Source: Gordonia oryzae
Lineage (GTDB): Bacteria > Actinomycetota > Actinomycetes > Mycobacteriales > Mycobacteriaceae
Direction of reading: 5' to 3'
Length of the DNA stretch: 64,000 nucleotides
NCBI RefSeq assembly: GCF_003797185.1
Contig: NZ_RKMH01000010.1
Location: 62,001 to 126,000 of the forward strand
Shown here: positions 17,901-26,054 of the stretch, piece by piece
How the letters are laid out: every line of letters begins with the position of its first letter
Position numbering within the stretch: the stretch's first letter is position 1
Translations under genes and position numbers: made by a program
Notes under the pieces: generated by a model
Database searches by the model: none
The model's input: the letters and a program-made list of their open reading frames with translations, nothing else
What the model was told of the DNA's origin: nothing

Positions 17901-19271
17901 CCGCGCGGGTCGAGCCAGGCCGCCATCGATGGCGATCCCGGAACCGTATGGACCGCAGCCGAACCCACCAGGAAGGGCGATAAACCCACGCTGACCCTGA
18001 CCCTGCCGGCACCGCAGGAGGTGCAGAGTCTGCGGATCCTCGCGCCCACCGGCGGTTATCCGGCCGCGCCGACCGAAGTGGCGGTGGATCTCGGCACCGG
18101 CCCCCAACGGGTCCACGTCGGCGCCGACGGCGTCGTCGCTCTGCGGTCGGCCGTCACCGATCGCATCACACTCACGATGCTCGACCGCACCGACCTTCTC
18201 GACGTCAACAGCCTCGGATTCGCCAGTCGTGCACCGGTCGGCATCGCCGACATCACGATCTACCCCGCCCCGCCCACCGTGCCACCACTGAGCAGGGCCA
18301 TCGACATCGGCTGCGATGCCGGCATCGGGATCACGGTGTCGGGTCAGGTGATCGGCCTATCGGTACACACCACCGCCGCCGCGTTGCGTGACGGCGAGCC
18401 GGTGGTGGCCCGCCCGTGTTCGTCGGCGCCGATCCGTCTGCCCGCCGGTGAGCAGGAGTTGTCGGTGAATCCGGGGCAGGCGTTCACCGTCGATACCACC
18501 TGGTTGGGCAACGCCGCGATGCCCGGTGCAACGGCGGCCGGTGCCATGACCCGTCCGCAGGTCGGGCAGTGGCAGTCGACTGCGCGCAGCGTGCGCGTCG
18601 ATGCCGCGCCGACCTCCCGGATTCTGTCGGTGCCGGAGAGTGCCAATCCCGGATGGGTGGCCGAGTTGGGCGGTCGCACACTCGATCCCGTCGTAGTGGA
18701 CGGCTGGCAGCAGGGGTGGCAGGTACCGGCCGGCGCATCCGGCACGGTGACGATGACGTTCCGGTGGGACAGCGTCTACCGATGGTCACTGATCGTCGGA
18801 TTCGTCTTGCTCGCATTACTTTTCGCGGCAGCTTTCCTCCCATGGCGACGGCGGATGCATCCGGCACCGACCCCCGTTGCGGTGGCGCCGGTGGGCGGTA
18901 CACTCGTCGCCTGCATCGGCGCTCTGGGTTGGCTGGCCGCGTCGTGGGTGCTCGCCGGATGGTGGGCGGTGCTGATCAGCGTGCTGGCCGGGGTAACGGT
19001 CGTACTCGCACGGTCGGGGGTGGTCGTGGTCGGCTGCTTTGTCGCGATGATGCTCGCGACGGCGGGATTGGCGTCGGGGCCCTGGCATGCAACCACCGGG
19101 TACCACGGCTTCTCGTGGTGGGTTCAGTTGCCGGCGTTCGTCGCGGTGTCGCTGCTGATCTCCTCGGCGATGTCGTCCTCGGTGCGGCGGTGGTTCCCGC
19201 GGCTGCGTGCACGCCGCGCTCTGTCGCGACGGCGCAACCAGTCCCGGGCCGGTTCCTCGACGAAGGCGTAG
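14904..19271 (+). CDS. aftD: Alpha-(1->3)-arabinofuranosyltransferase AftD
   Basis: 1455 residues, close to the ~1400 of mycobacterial AftD. The enzyme adds arabinofuranose from decaprenyl-phospho-arabinose to arabinogalactan and lipoarabinomannan on the outer face of the membrane. The N-terminal third is a GT-C membrane region with about ten segments; the loop after the first segment contains AADTKLDLTANP (Asp55, Asp59), the place of the GT-C acidic catalytic residue. The long extracytoplasmic part carries F5/8-type carbohydrate-binding modules: AAAFDGDPATAWVS then GQWMRLDF, and a second QAAIDGDPGTVWTA. Further membrane segments return from about residue 1292 to the end. The GTG start overlaps the DUF2613 stop. 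Its last 148 bases overlap the converging acyltransferase gene. AftD is essential in mycobacteria. Confidence 0.95.
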   Translation: MSPSDPAAVSSSDPAEQRTLGLRGEAALGHRGITLAALVSLVVSFLQSPGLTAADTKLDLTANPLGFLARAAHLWTPQAPLGQVQNQAYGYFFPHGAFYAIGELIGCAPWLTQRLWWAVLLFIGFVGLVRLAESLNVGSMGSRLLAAAIFVLSPRVLTTIGSISSETLPMMLAPWVLLPVVRALDRRDDAPVWRHAMRSAVAVALMGAVNAVATLAALGVTVVWFLLCARTDVRRWWRFGVVWAAGLTLGCAWWIVPLLILSRVSPPFLDFIESSRVTTEWTSLTEVLRGTSSWTPFVSTERVAGAVLVTQPAAVLATGTLAAAGLAGLCMRHMPYRRRWIAILTIGLLLMCTGYAGGLGSPIAESVRVFLDGPGAFLRNVHKFEPFVRLPLVLGIAHLLARVPLPGSVPARKWLRAFAHPQRSRPVAAALVVLVASAGAGSLIWTGQLAPDGAYRAIPDYWTQTASWLGAHAHDGISQGSVSPNGVEQRALVVPGAPSADQLWGLTRDEPLQPLADSPWAIRDAIPLTPPGAIRALDSVQRDLADGRASPGLAATLADQGIGFVVLRADLDPDTSRSARGLLAQQALDGSPGLARAASFGPLVSQPSAKGVVRDNGLRPPMRAIQIYRVDAAGGTGPRLTDTASMPRVAGGPEALAALADLRARLGEPPAGPTLMQADAQRADLPSAPVILTDTPADRETDFGRVDDHSSAIRAPGDARRTQNAAPDYPVAGQPLTEGQWLLDNQPNGVRVSTSGSASDATQPGQTSPANSAAAAFDGDPATAWVSAGLTSAVGQWMRLDFDRPRSDLALRLTTAKALGPDVSSIVVTTEAGSTVASGLEPGKPVTVTAPSGPTRWVQIRASATDDGSAGNQFALGEVGVIDLASGLPLTIRHRVVLPRVAPGTPVAGWLLTQELSGRSACVDQPGGTDDSPTTRVLCAPGLGLSPETPGVMTHALWVPDGVDVTPAVVLRPTPGSGLDALLRTPTTVRAVGASEVNDPRGSSQAAIDGDPGTVWTAAEPTRKGDKPTLTLTLPAPQEVQSLRILAPTGGYPAAPTEVAVDLGTGPQRVHVGADGVVALRSAVTDRITLTMLDRTDLLDVNSLGFASRAPVGIADITIYPAPPTVPPLSRAIDIGCDAGIGITVSGQVIGLSVHTTAAALRDGEPVVARPCSSAPIRLPAGEQELSVNPGQAFTVDTTWLGNAAMPGATAAGAMTRPQVGQWQSTARSVRVDAAPTSRILSVPESANPGWVAELGGRTLDPVVVDGWQQGWQVPAGASGTVTMTFRWDSVYRWSLIVGFVLLALLFAAAFLPWRRRMHPAPTPVAVAPVGGTLVACIGALGWLAASWVLAGWWAVLISVLAGVTVVLARSGVVVVGCFVAMMLATAGLASGPWHATTGYHGFSWWVQLPAFVAVSLLISSAMSSSVRRWFPRLRARRALSRRRNQSRAGSSTKA

Positions 19272-20518
19272 CTCGCCGCCGAGATTCCGATCGAGAGCAC
19301 CGCGGTGAGGCACCACACCAGGATCGTGTTGCCGGCGAACGGCACGATCCCAAAGAGCGGGAACACCACAGCGAGCACCGCGACGTGCCAGATGAAGATT
19401 CCGTAGGACCAGCGTCCCAGCGCGGCCATGACTGGTGAGGTAAGGAATCGGAACCGCGCGCGCACCCGCGGCGAGTTCCCGAACGGCTTCTCGCACACGA
19501 GGGGTGCGAGCAGGGCGAACGCGCACAGCGCGCCGAGTGCCATCTTCACGGCGAACTGCCACGGTGCGAGGACGCCAAGCCCGGTGGGTCCGGCGATCGG
19601 CGTGCATGCAAGACCGTAGGAGACGACGAACAGCGCCAGCATCGGCCACCGGCGAGCGCCGATACGCTCGATCGCGCGGGTGATCGTCGACCGTTCGCCG
19701 AGATCGGCGGCGCCGGCCACCTCGGCGATGACCAAGCCTGCGACGAACCACGGCAGATGGCCGAACACCCAGTTCGTCGGCTCGGTTCCGGCGGGAAGCG
19801 GCAGCGCCCGGGCCACCCAGGCCCAGCCGAAGCTGATCACGCCGAGACCCAGCAGTGTAGGTACCCGGGCGCTCACCCGTGCCCCGCGCAACCACATCAG
19901 GACGAACCCAATAATCGGTAGCAGCAGGTAGAAGGCCACCTCGACCGACAAGCTCCACATCTGGGTGAGTCCGGCGGTCAGCGACAGCGGCACGAAGACC
20001 TGGGTGAGCGTCAGATTGGCGAGCCAGACGGTGAGGTCGGCGCTGCGCGCCTCGGGCAGCAGCGTCAGCACCACCACGACGACCACCACATATGCCGGCC
20101 AGATGCGTACCACCCGGTGCCGCAGATATCGCCGCACCGACGGCAGGCGAGCCTGCCGATGCGCCGCAGCGACCCAGTTCCGCCACAGCAAGAACCCGGA
20201 CAGCGCGAAGAACAGGGCGACGGCGAGATCGAGCCGACCTAGGATCGGGCCGATCACCGGGGTGCGCACCACACCGGTCTGGAAGGCGACGTGGGTGGTC
20301 AGGACGCCCAGCGCTGCCACCGCGCGCATGCCCTCGAGCTGCGGAAAGAATCGGCGGTACTCGGGGGCGCCGGGAGCGTAGCGAGCGGGCCCGGTTGACG
20401 GGGCGCCGGGAGCGTAGCGAGCGGGCCCGGTTGACGGGGCGCCGGGAGCGTAGCGAGCGGGCCCGGTTGACGGCGCGCCGGTGGTGTTTGTGACATCTGG
20501 CGTGGGCTGGGTGGACAT
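19124..20518 (-). CDS. tmaT: Acyltransferase 3 family membrane protein, TmaT-like
   Basis: 464 residues from the ATG at 20518. After a repeat-bearing N-terminal tail comes the acyltransferase-3 (OafA/NodX) core of about ten membrane segments. It opens with YRRFFPQLEGMRAVAALGVLTTH, whose His is the conserved motif residue, then FFALSGFLLWRNW and the WSLSVEVAFYL motif. In Corynebacteriales the protein in this place (Rv0228; TmaT of Corynebacterium) acetylates trehalose monomycolate before MmpL3-type export; the divergent PgfA-like neighbour supports that assignment. The N-terminal tail contains three copies of a 12-residue unit (GAPSTGPARYAP). The charged C-terminal tail is encoded in DNA that overlaps the end of aftD by 148 bases. 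Confidence 0.87.
   Translation of the reverse strand: MSTQPTPDVTNTTGAPSTGPARYAPGAPSTGPARYAPGAPSTGPARYAPGAPEYRRFFPQLEGMRAVAALGVLTTHVAFQTGVVRTPVIGPILGRLDLAVALFFALSGFLLWRNWVAAAHRQARLPSVRRYLRHRVVRIWPAYVVVVVVVLTLLPEARSADLTVWLANLTLTQVFVPLSLTAGLTQMWSLSVEVAFYLLLPIIGFVLMWLRGARVSARVPTLLGLGVISFGWAWVARALPLPAGTEPTNWVFGHLPWFVAGLVIAEVAGAADLGERSTITRAIERIGARRWPMLALFVVSYGLACTPIAGPTGLGVLAPWQFAVKMALGALCAFALLAPLVCEKPFGNSPRVRARFRFLTSPVMAALGRWSYGIFIWHVAVLAVVFPLFGIVPFAGNTILVWCLTAVLSIGISAASYAFVEEPARDWLRRRDRARRARSRGNHRRTEDDIAEEISSDTATNAGN
20364..20471. repeat. Three perfect 36-bp tandem repeats inside tmaT
   Basis: Three identical 36-base units run at 20364-20399, 20400-20435 and 20436-20471, each containing GGGAGCGTAGCGAGCGGG. 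They encode the in-frame repeat GAPSTGPARYAP in the cytoplasmic N-terminal tail of the acyltransferase. The exact identity of the copies points to recent slippage or recombination, so copy number may vary between strains. Confidence 0.95.
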
Positions 20519-20576
20519 TCTGGAGAACACCGTAGCCGTCCTGGGTCGAGTGTGGTGACCGCGTACGCTCGCCGGT

Positions 20577-21806
20577 ATGCCCGAGCCCGGCGCCGACGAC
20601 CGCCCCCGCCCGAGCCGCTGGTCGACGCGCGACCTACTCGGGCCGACCATCATCTTCCTCGGCGGATTTCTCCTGGCCGCCGCGCTGGCGCTGCCGACAC
20701 TCCTGGTGGCGCAGCTCGAGCTCATCCCGCTGTCCACCGACGTGACCACCGTTGCCACCAGCATCCCGACCGGTGACCAGGGCGCCGTGCAGGCCTCGTC
20801 AGGATCGCGATCGCCGACTCCGACAGCCACCATCCTGGATCGCTGTTCGCTGAACACCCGGACGGCACGTACGCTGCCGGCCACGCTGGTCCGGCAGCAA
20901 CGCGTGGTCGCGGTCCGCCCCGCCGACAAGCGGGTGATCACCCTGCAGGCGGGAACGTCGGTGCAGGGTGACCGCATCTGGCTCGACGGCCGCATCGCCG
21001 ATGCCGATGCCGCCCGCCCCGGATCCGGGGTGCCACCGGCGTCGGGTGAGTCGGCGTGCACCGACCCGACATTGTCGGCGTTCAGGGATCGCGTGACCCT
21101 CTCGCGCCGTTCGGCGACACCCGCTCTGGGGACAGCCGATCTGGGCGCCGAGAGCACCGGGTCGCAGGGCAATTCGGAGATCCAGTACGACAGCACTACG
21201 GTGCCGGTACCCGCGCCGGACCGCACCGGCTACACCTACGTCCTACCGTTCGGGGTGAGCGTCGCCGAGCACACCTTCTTCGATCCGACGACCCGGCGAT
21301 CGGTGGCGCTGATACCGCAGGGCGACGCGCAGGTCGACGGCCGCAGCGCGCAACGCTTCGTCGCCGAGGTCCCCGACACCGACCTCGACACCACGCGTTC
21401 CGGGGTGCCCGACGGCGTGCCGCCGACCCGGATCACGCGTCCGGCATCGTGGTTCGGTGTCGGCGGCGATCCGGCGCGACAACTCACCGCGACCCTGCAC
21501 CAGAGGTCCCGGTGGGAACTGTCGGTCGACACCTCGACCGGCACGATCCTCGACGAGCGGGTCACCATCGATCAGGCCTATCGTCTCCCCGACCCGGCGT
21601 TCGCCAACTATCGGCTGACGAATCTGCAGGCGACCTTCGCCTATGACGACGCCACCCGGAGACGGTTGTCCGATCTGGCCGGGAGCCTGTCGACGCCGCT
21701 GGTGATCTGGGGTCGGGTCGTACCGATCGTCGCCGCGGCCCTCGGTGTCGTCGCCGTGGTCGGCGGGCTGGTGTTGACGGTCGGGTCCCCTCGAGCGGGC
21801 GAGTAG
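20577..21806 (+). CDS. pgfA: DUF3068 (PorA-family) membrane protein, PgfA-like
   Basis: 409 residues. One membrane segment is near 22-47, followed by a large outside domain with two conserved cysteines (DRCSLN and ESACTD), and a second membrane segment near 380-402. This is the DUF3068 architecture. The mycobacterial member Rv0227c/MSMEG_0317 has been linked both to trehalose-monomycolate trafficking with MmpL3 (PgfA) and to lipomannan/lipoarabinomannan maturation. The gene is divergent from tmaT with only 58 bases between start codons, so the two share a promoter region, as in mycobacteria. ATG 20577 is the only reasonable start. The symbol rests on family and neighbourhood, not on a test. 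Confidence 0.85.
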   Translation: MPEPGADDRPRPSRWSTRDLLGPTIIFLGGFLLAAALALPTLLVAQLELIPLSTDVTTVATSIPTGDQGAVQASSGSRSPTPTATILDRCSLNTRTARTLPATLVRQQRVVAVRPADKRVITLQAGTSVQGDRIWLDGRIADADAARPGSGVPPASGESACTDPTLSAFRDRVTLSRRSATPALGTADLGAESTGSQGNSEIQYDSTTVPVPAPDRTGYTYVLPFGVSVAEHTFFDPTTRRSVALIPQGDAQVDGRSAQRFVAEVPDTDLDTTRSGVPDGVPPTRITRPASWFGVGGDPARQLTATLHQRSRWELSVDTSTGTILDERVTIDQAYRLPDPAFANYRLTNLQATFAYDDATRRRLSDLAGSLSTPLVIWGRVVPIVAAALGVVAVVGGLVLTVGSPRAGE

Positions 21807-21835
21807 CCCGCAAACCCGAAGCAGCCCAACGATTG

Positions 21836-23098
21836 TCACGCCGTCCGGCGCACCTCGTCCGCCTGCATGTGCGTGCGGCTCATGGCCCGAACGCAGTCGA
21901 TGCCGGTGGCCGCGACCGCCGTGGTCACGGCCACAGCGGCCGTGACCGCGAGCGCAACGACGGAACCGACGACAAAGACGATGACAACCACCTCGATCCC
22001 GACAACCAGCCAGGTCACCGCGGAGGCTCGGGTGCGATCGGCCGCGATCGCCGACAACAGCAGGACCTGCAGAACCGCCATCGCCGACCCGGTGTAGGCG
22101 AACAGCCATAGCAGTCCCACCAGCGGGCGGTAGGCGTCGCCGACGACGAGCGGGCACAGGGGCCCGAGCGCCGCCACTGCCACCGTGAGGATCGTCCCGA
22201 TCGACGCGACCACTGTCACCGCCTGACGCAGGGCGGTACGCGAGCGCGCCGGATCGGCGAGCCGCGGATAGAAGACGACGCCGATGGCCTGCGGCAGCCA
22301 GAAGGCGGCCTTGGTCGCGACCGCGCCGAGGGCGTATACCCCGGCGTCGTCGGGGCGTAGCACGGTTCCCGACAGCAGCAGGTCGATCGAGACCGCCACG
22401 ATCAGCACCAGTTGCACCTGCGAGGCGCGCAGCACTCCCGCGGCACTCACCCCGGTGCGGGTGCCCGGGTCGGCCCCATTGCCACCGGGGAGTCGCCGGG
22501 TGCGGCCGCAATTGTCTCGGCGAACGGCCCCGACCGCAGACCACACGGCGGCCGCGGCGACAGCCGTGCCGAGGGTGCCGACGGTCAGCCCCCACGTCGG
22601 GCCCGCGCCGAGCGCGAACGCCACCAGCATCGGCACCGACCGCGCGATGCCGACCGCCCCGAGTACCCACGCCAGCACGCGGAACTCTCCGAGCCCCTGA
22701 AGGACGCCCTGACCTGCGGCGATCACCGCGAGTAGCGGCGCAGCGGCGAGGGCAGCGGCCGTGGCGGACACACCGGTCTGGGCCACCACGACGACTACCG
22801 GGACGGCGACGAGCGCGAGCACGATGACGGCCGTGACCGTCGTGGCCGTGACCCGGACGAGCCCGGAACCGCGTTCGCGGACGACCTCGCGGGCGATCAC
22901 CGATTGCAACGCCAACGCCGGGACACCGAGGATGAGCATCGCCGACAGTAGCCGCGCGAATTGCCCGTACTCGCCGGGCGCGAGCCACCGTCCGGCCCCG
23001 ACATACACGACGTAGGCCGCCAGATTCGCCGCCATCGAACCGGCGGCCACCGAACCCAGCGCGCCCACCATGCCGCGCATGCGGATCGCTGTCGCCAT
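21836..23098 (-). CDS. Polysaccharide/lipid flippase-like membrane protein (MATE/MOP superfamily)
   Basis: 420 residues from ATG 23098. The upstream frame contains a tandem repeat and is not likely to be translated. There are about twelve hydrophobic segments, with the MOP-type N-terminal repeat MVGALGSVAAGSMAANLAAYV then GRWLAPGEYGQFARLLS, like Wzx/MurJ-type and PST exporters. Such proteins flip lipid-linked sugars or polymers across the plasma membrane. The place between pgfA and the Rv0226c-like protein, among arabinan and mycolate genes, suggests an envelope glycolipid, but the substrate cannot be read. It converges on pgfA with a 29-base gap. I recall no gene here in the M. tuberculosis order, so it may be a lineage-specific insertion. 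Confidence 0.8.
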   Translation of the reverse strand: MATAIRMRGMVGALGSVAAGSMAANLAAYVVYVGAGRWLAPGEYGQFARLLSAMLILGVPALALQSVIAREVVRERGSGLVRVTATTVTAVIVLALVAVPVVVVVAQTGVSATAAALAAAPLLAVIAAGQGVLQGLGEFRVLAWVLGAVGIARSVPMLVAFALGAGPTWGLTVGTLGTAVAAAAVWSAVGAVRRDNCGRTRRLPGGNGADPGTRTGVSAAGVLRASQVQLVLIVAVSIDLLLSGTVLRPDDAGVYALGAVATKAAFWLPQAIGVVFYPRLADPARSRTALRQAVTVVASIGTILTVAVAALGPLCPLVVGDAYRPLVGLLWLFAYTGSAMAVLQVLLLSAIAADRTRASAVTWLVVGIEVVVIVFVVGSVVALAVTAAVAVTTAVAATGIDCVRAMSRTHMQADEVRRTA

Positions 23099-23143
23099 GC
23101 GACCAAGTGTGCCGCACCGACCCGCGCCGAGTACTCGCGCTGC

Positions 23144-23217
23144 GGGGTCGGCGGTCGGCGGGGTCGGCGGTCGGCGGGGTCGGCGGTCGGCGGGGTCGGC
23201 GGTCGGCGGGGTCGGCG
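23144..23217. repeat. Non-coding 16-bp tandem repeat (4.6 copies)
   Basis: Four perfect copies of GGGGTCGGCGGTCGGC (23144-23207) and ten bases of a fifth lie between the divergent flippase (start 23098) and CitE-like (start 23311) genes. The 16-base unit is not a multiple of three, in keeping with a non-coding place. It sits where the two promoters should be, so copy number could affect promoter spacing. Confidence 0.93.
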
Positions 23218-23310
23218 ATTCGGACGGTCTCGTCGGCGCCGGCGGCCACCAGGGCGGGGTGTGAAACGATGGAACGGATTCATCGTCGATCACCACTCGA
23301 GAAGGCCAGG

Positions 23311-24252
23311 ATGTACGACCAGCAGAACACCACAGTCGACCCCGACACGAGCGACATCGGCTCCCGGATCGACCCGGTACTCGCGCGCAGCTGGCTGCTC
23401 GTCAACGGCGCTCAGTACGAGCGTTTTGCCCCGGCCGCCCGTTCGCGCGCCGATATCGTCGTTCTCGACATCGAGGACGCCGTCGCACCCAAGGATAAGG
23501 TCGCCGCCCGAGAGAATGTCCTGCGGTGGCTGGCCACTTCCTCCGACGACCATCCGGGTGGACCGGGAGACTGGGTGCGCGTCAACGGTTTCGGCACTCC
23601 CTGGTGGGCCGACGACCTCGACGCGCTGGCCACGACGTCGGTCGGCGGGGTGATGCTGGCGATGGTGGAGTCGGTCGACCACGTCACCGAGACCGCGAAG
23701 CGTCTGCCCGACGTGCCGATCGTCGCGCTGGTGGAGACCGCGCGGGGACTGGAGCGGATCAGCGAAATCGCCACGACCAAAGGCACTTTCCGCTTGGCAT
23801 TCGGCATCGGCGATTTCCGGCGGGACACCGGTTTCGGCGACAATCCGGCCACCCTGGCCTACGCCCGTTCGCGGTTCACCATCGCCGCCAAGGCCGCCCA
23901 TCTGCCCAGCGCCATCGACGGCCCAACGGTGGGGTCGGGAGCACTGAAGTTGTCGGAGGCGACCGCGGTGAGCGTGGAGTTCGGCATGACCGGCAAGATC
24001 TGCCTGACCCCCGACCAATGCGCGCCGGTCAACGAGGGGCTTTCGCCATCTCCCGACGACATCAGTTGGGCACGTGAGTTCTTCGCCGACTTCGAGCGTG
24101 ACGGCGGCGAGATCCGCAACGGTTCGGATCTGCCGCGCATCGCCCGCGCCACCAAGATCCTCGATCTCGCCCGCGCCTACGCCGTCACCGAATCCGACTA
24201 CGACGTCGATCCCGGACACGCGTCGGCCCCGTCCGACACCTACCACTACTGA
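23311..24252 (+). CDS. HpcH/HpaI aldolase / CitE-like CoA-ester lyase
   Basis: 313 residues from ATG 23311, preceded by GAAGGCCAGG; an in-frame ATG at 23269 is less well placed. The TIM-barrel signatures of the CitE branch are present: RSWLLVNGA, ADIVVLDIEDAV, VALVETARGLERI with metal ligand Glu142, and FGIGDFRRDTGF with Asp168. It ends GKICLTPDQCAPVNEGLSPS, equivalent to the KxxIHPxQ motif of the family. These cytoplasmic Mg-dependent enzymes cleave or condense CoA esters such as malyl-, citramalyl- or beta-methylmalyl-CoA; stand-alone members without citrate-lyase partners, as here, are common in actinobacteria. The substrate is undetermined. The gap to the following membrane-protein gene is only 29 bases, so they may be cotranscribed. 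Confidence 0.87.
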   Translation: MYDQQNTTVDPDTSDIGSRIDPVLARSWLLVNGAQYERFAPAARSRADIVVLDIEDAVAPKDKVAARENVLRWLATSSDDHPGGPGDWVRVNGFGTPWWADDLDALATTSVGGVMLAMVESVDHVTETAKRLPDVPIVALVETARGLERISEIATTKGTFRLAFGIGDFRRDTGFGDNPATLAYARSRFTIAAKAAHLPSAIDGPTVGSGALKLSEATAVSVEFGMTGKICLTPDQCAPVNEGLSPSPDDISWAREFFADFERDGGEIRNGSDLPRIARATKILDLARAYAVTESDYDVDPGHASAPSDTYHY

Positions 24253-24281
24253 GCCGCGGACCGAGCCAAGACGCTGCACCC

Positions 24282-26054
24282 GTGACCAACCCGCGGCTGC
24301 TACCGATGCTCTACGGGGTCGGTGCGGTGCTGTCGGCGGTGATCGTCGGGCCCCTGTTCGGCGGCGGGTATCTGCTCTACCGGGACGCGGTGTCGACGCC
24401 GCGGTCCTTCGTCACCGATGCCGCGCTCGGGATCGGTCCGCTCGCACCCCGTGCCGTTCCCCAGGACTGGTTCGTTGCGGTGGCCGGCTCGATCGTCGGC
24501 GGCGGCATGGTGGTTCTGGTCGCCCTGGCCGCCGCGCTCCTGTTCGCGGCGGTAGGGTTCGGGCGCTTGGCCGTTCGGCTGGTCCCTGGCGCCGGACGTT
24601 CCGGGGCGGTCGCGGCGGCCGTGGTCACGGTGTGGAATCCCTTTGTCGCCGAACGCCTGCTGCAGGGAAACTGGAGTCTGCTCGTCGGATACGCCGCGCT
24701 CGGGTGGATCGTCGTAGCCGTTGCCGATGTCGCTGAGGGGCGCACGCGTGAGCGATGGATCGGATGGGCCCAGGTGGGTGGGTTGCTCGCGGTGGCCGGG
24801 TTGACGCCGACGGGGTCGGTGATGGCGTTGGTGGTCGCCGGGGTGACCGCGGCGTCCTGCGGCGGTATTCGACGGTGGCGCGCGTACGCCGGTCTCGTTG
24901 CGCTGTGGGTGTGTTCGGCGGCGCCGTGGTTGATGAGCGCGGCGATCGGTGGGGGATCGATCACCTCCGACGGGCCGGCCGGGGTGCGCGCCTTCGCGCT
25001 CCGGTCGGAGCCGTTGTTGGGCCCGTTGGGCACCGCACTGGGCGTGGGTGGGATCTGGAACTCCGACGCCGTGCCGACGAGCCGTACAATCTGGTGGGCC
25101 GCGATCGCCACCGTCTGCTTGCTGGTGGTGATCGTTGTCGGGTCGGTGTGGTTGTGGCGCAGACGTTCTACGTCGCCGACACCGAGTCTGTGGCAAGGCT
25201 TGGCAGCGTTGGCGGCGGTCGTCGTGGGGCTGGTGGCGGTGACCGCGGCGGGTCCGGGGCAGGCGGCGCTCGGGGCGGTCGTCGATGCCGTTCCCGGTGC
25301 GGGGCTGGTGCGCGACACGCACAAGTTCTTGGCCCTGGTGATGCCATTCGGGGCACTGGCTTCGGCCGCCGCCGTGGTGGCGCTGAGGCGTTATGTTCCC
25401 ACGGGTTTCGCGCTCGCGGCCATCGCCCTGCTGGTGATCGCCCCGTTGCCGGATCTGGCCTGCGGGGCCGGCGGCCGGATCACCCCGGTGCATTACCCGC
25501 ACGACTGGACGAGGGCGGCTGCGATGGTGCCCGCCGACCGCGGGGCGGTGGCGTTGTGGCCGCCGGGGACGGTGCGCCGGTACTCCTTCACCGACGGGCC
25601 GTCACTGGACCCGGCGGCCCGGATGGTTCGTGCGCCGGTCATCGAATCGGGCGAACTTCGAGTCGACGGCGTCGTGGTCGACCACGCCGATCACGCAGCG
25701 GATCAAGTGAATCGAGTTCTACGCAGCGGAGGGAACCCGCGTGCACTGTCCAACCTCGGCGTTGGCTGGGTACTCGTCGAGCGCGGTCCCGAGACCTCGG
25801 TACCGAAGGCACTCGCCGATCTGACGCCCGTGGTCGCGGGACCCGATTTGATGCTATTCGATCTCGGCGGAGCGGTGACGCCGCAGGCATCGTCGATATC
25901 GCGGGGCCTGGCGTGGGCGGCCCACGTGATCTGGGCGTTGCTGATGGCCATCGGTGCTCTCGCTGCGGGCACCGCAGGGTTGGTGACAATCGTTCAACGA
26001 GCGGCATCGCGCAGGACGCGGAGCATCTCGTCGCACGTCGTGGACCACGAGTAG
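24282..26054 (+). CDS. GT-C-like polytopic membrane protein (Rv0226c-like)
   Basis: 590 residues from GTG 24282, with about eleven membrane segments. One loop is WNPFVAERLLQGNWSLLVGYAALGW, and an outside C-terminal region before a last pair of segments includes PHDWTRAA and VALWPPGTVRRYSF. The layout of many segments followed by an extracytoplasmic domain resembles glycosyltransferase family C proteins and AftD-like proteins. No sure DxD or catalytic acid could be assigned, so the enzymatic role is inference. The position between pgfA and the glycosyltransferase agrees with M. tuberculosis Rv0226c. The 3' end overlaps the convergent glycosyltransferase gene by 61 bases. An envelope glycan or glycolipid function is likely from the context. 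Confidence 0.78.
   Translation: MTNPRLLPMLYGVGAVLSAVIVGPLFGGGYLLYRDAVSTPRSFVTDAALGIGPLAPRAVPQDWFVAVAGSIVGGGMVVLVALAAALLFAAVGFGRLAVRLVPGAGRSGAVAAAVVTVWNPFVAERLLQGNWSLLVGYAALGWIVVAVADVAEGRTRERWIGWAQVGGLLAVAGLTPTGSVMALVVAGVTAASCGGIRRWRAYAGLVALWVCSAAPWLMSAAIGGGSITSDGPAGVRAFALRSEPLLGPLGTALGVGGIWNSDAVPTSRTIWWAAIATVCLLVVIVVGSVWLWRRRSTSPTPSLWQGLAALAAVVVGLVAVTAAGPGQAALGAVVDAVPGAGLVRDTHKFLALVMPFGALASAAAVVALRRYVPTGFALAAIALLVIAPLPDLACGAGGRITPVHYPHDWTRAAAMVPADRGAVALWPPGTVRRYSFTDGPSLDPAARMVRAPVIESGELRVDGVVVDHADHAADQVNRVLRSGGNPRALSNLGVGWVLVERGPETSVPKALADLTPVVAGPDLMLFDLGGAVTPQASSISRGLAWAAHVIWALLMAIGALAAGTAGLVTIVQRAASRRTRSISSHVVDHE

Noticed and set aside
18816..20186. A 456-codon minus-strand frame
   Set aside because: It is a shifted frame of the acyltransferase and antisense to aftD; it shows no start, domain or membrane pattern.
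23144..23217. CRISPR-like array
   Set aside because: The repeats are head-to-tail with no spacers, and no cas genes are near.
21243..23249. A 668-codon minus-strand frame
   Set aside because: It is the shifted shadow of the flippase and antisense to pgfA, with Arg/Gly/Pro-rich composition typical of shadow frames in GC-rich DNA.
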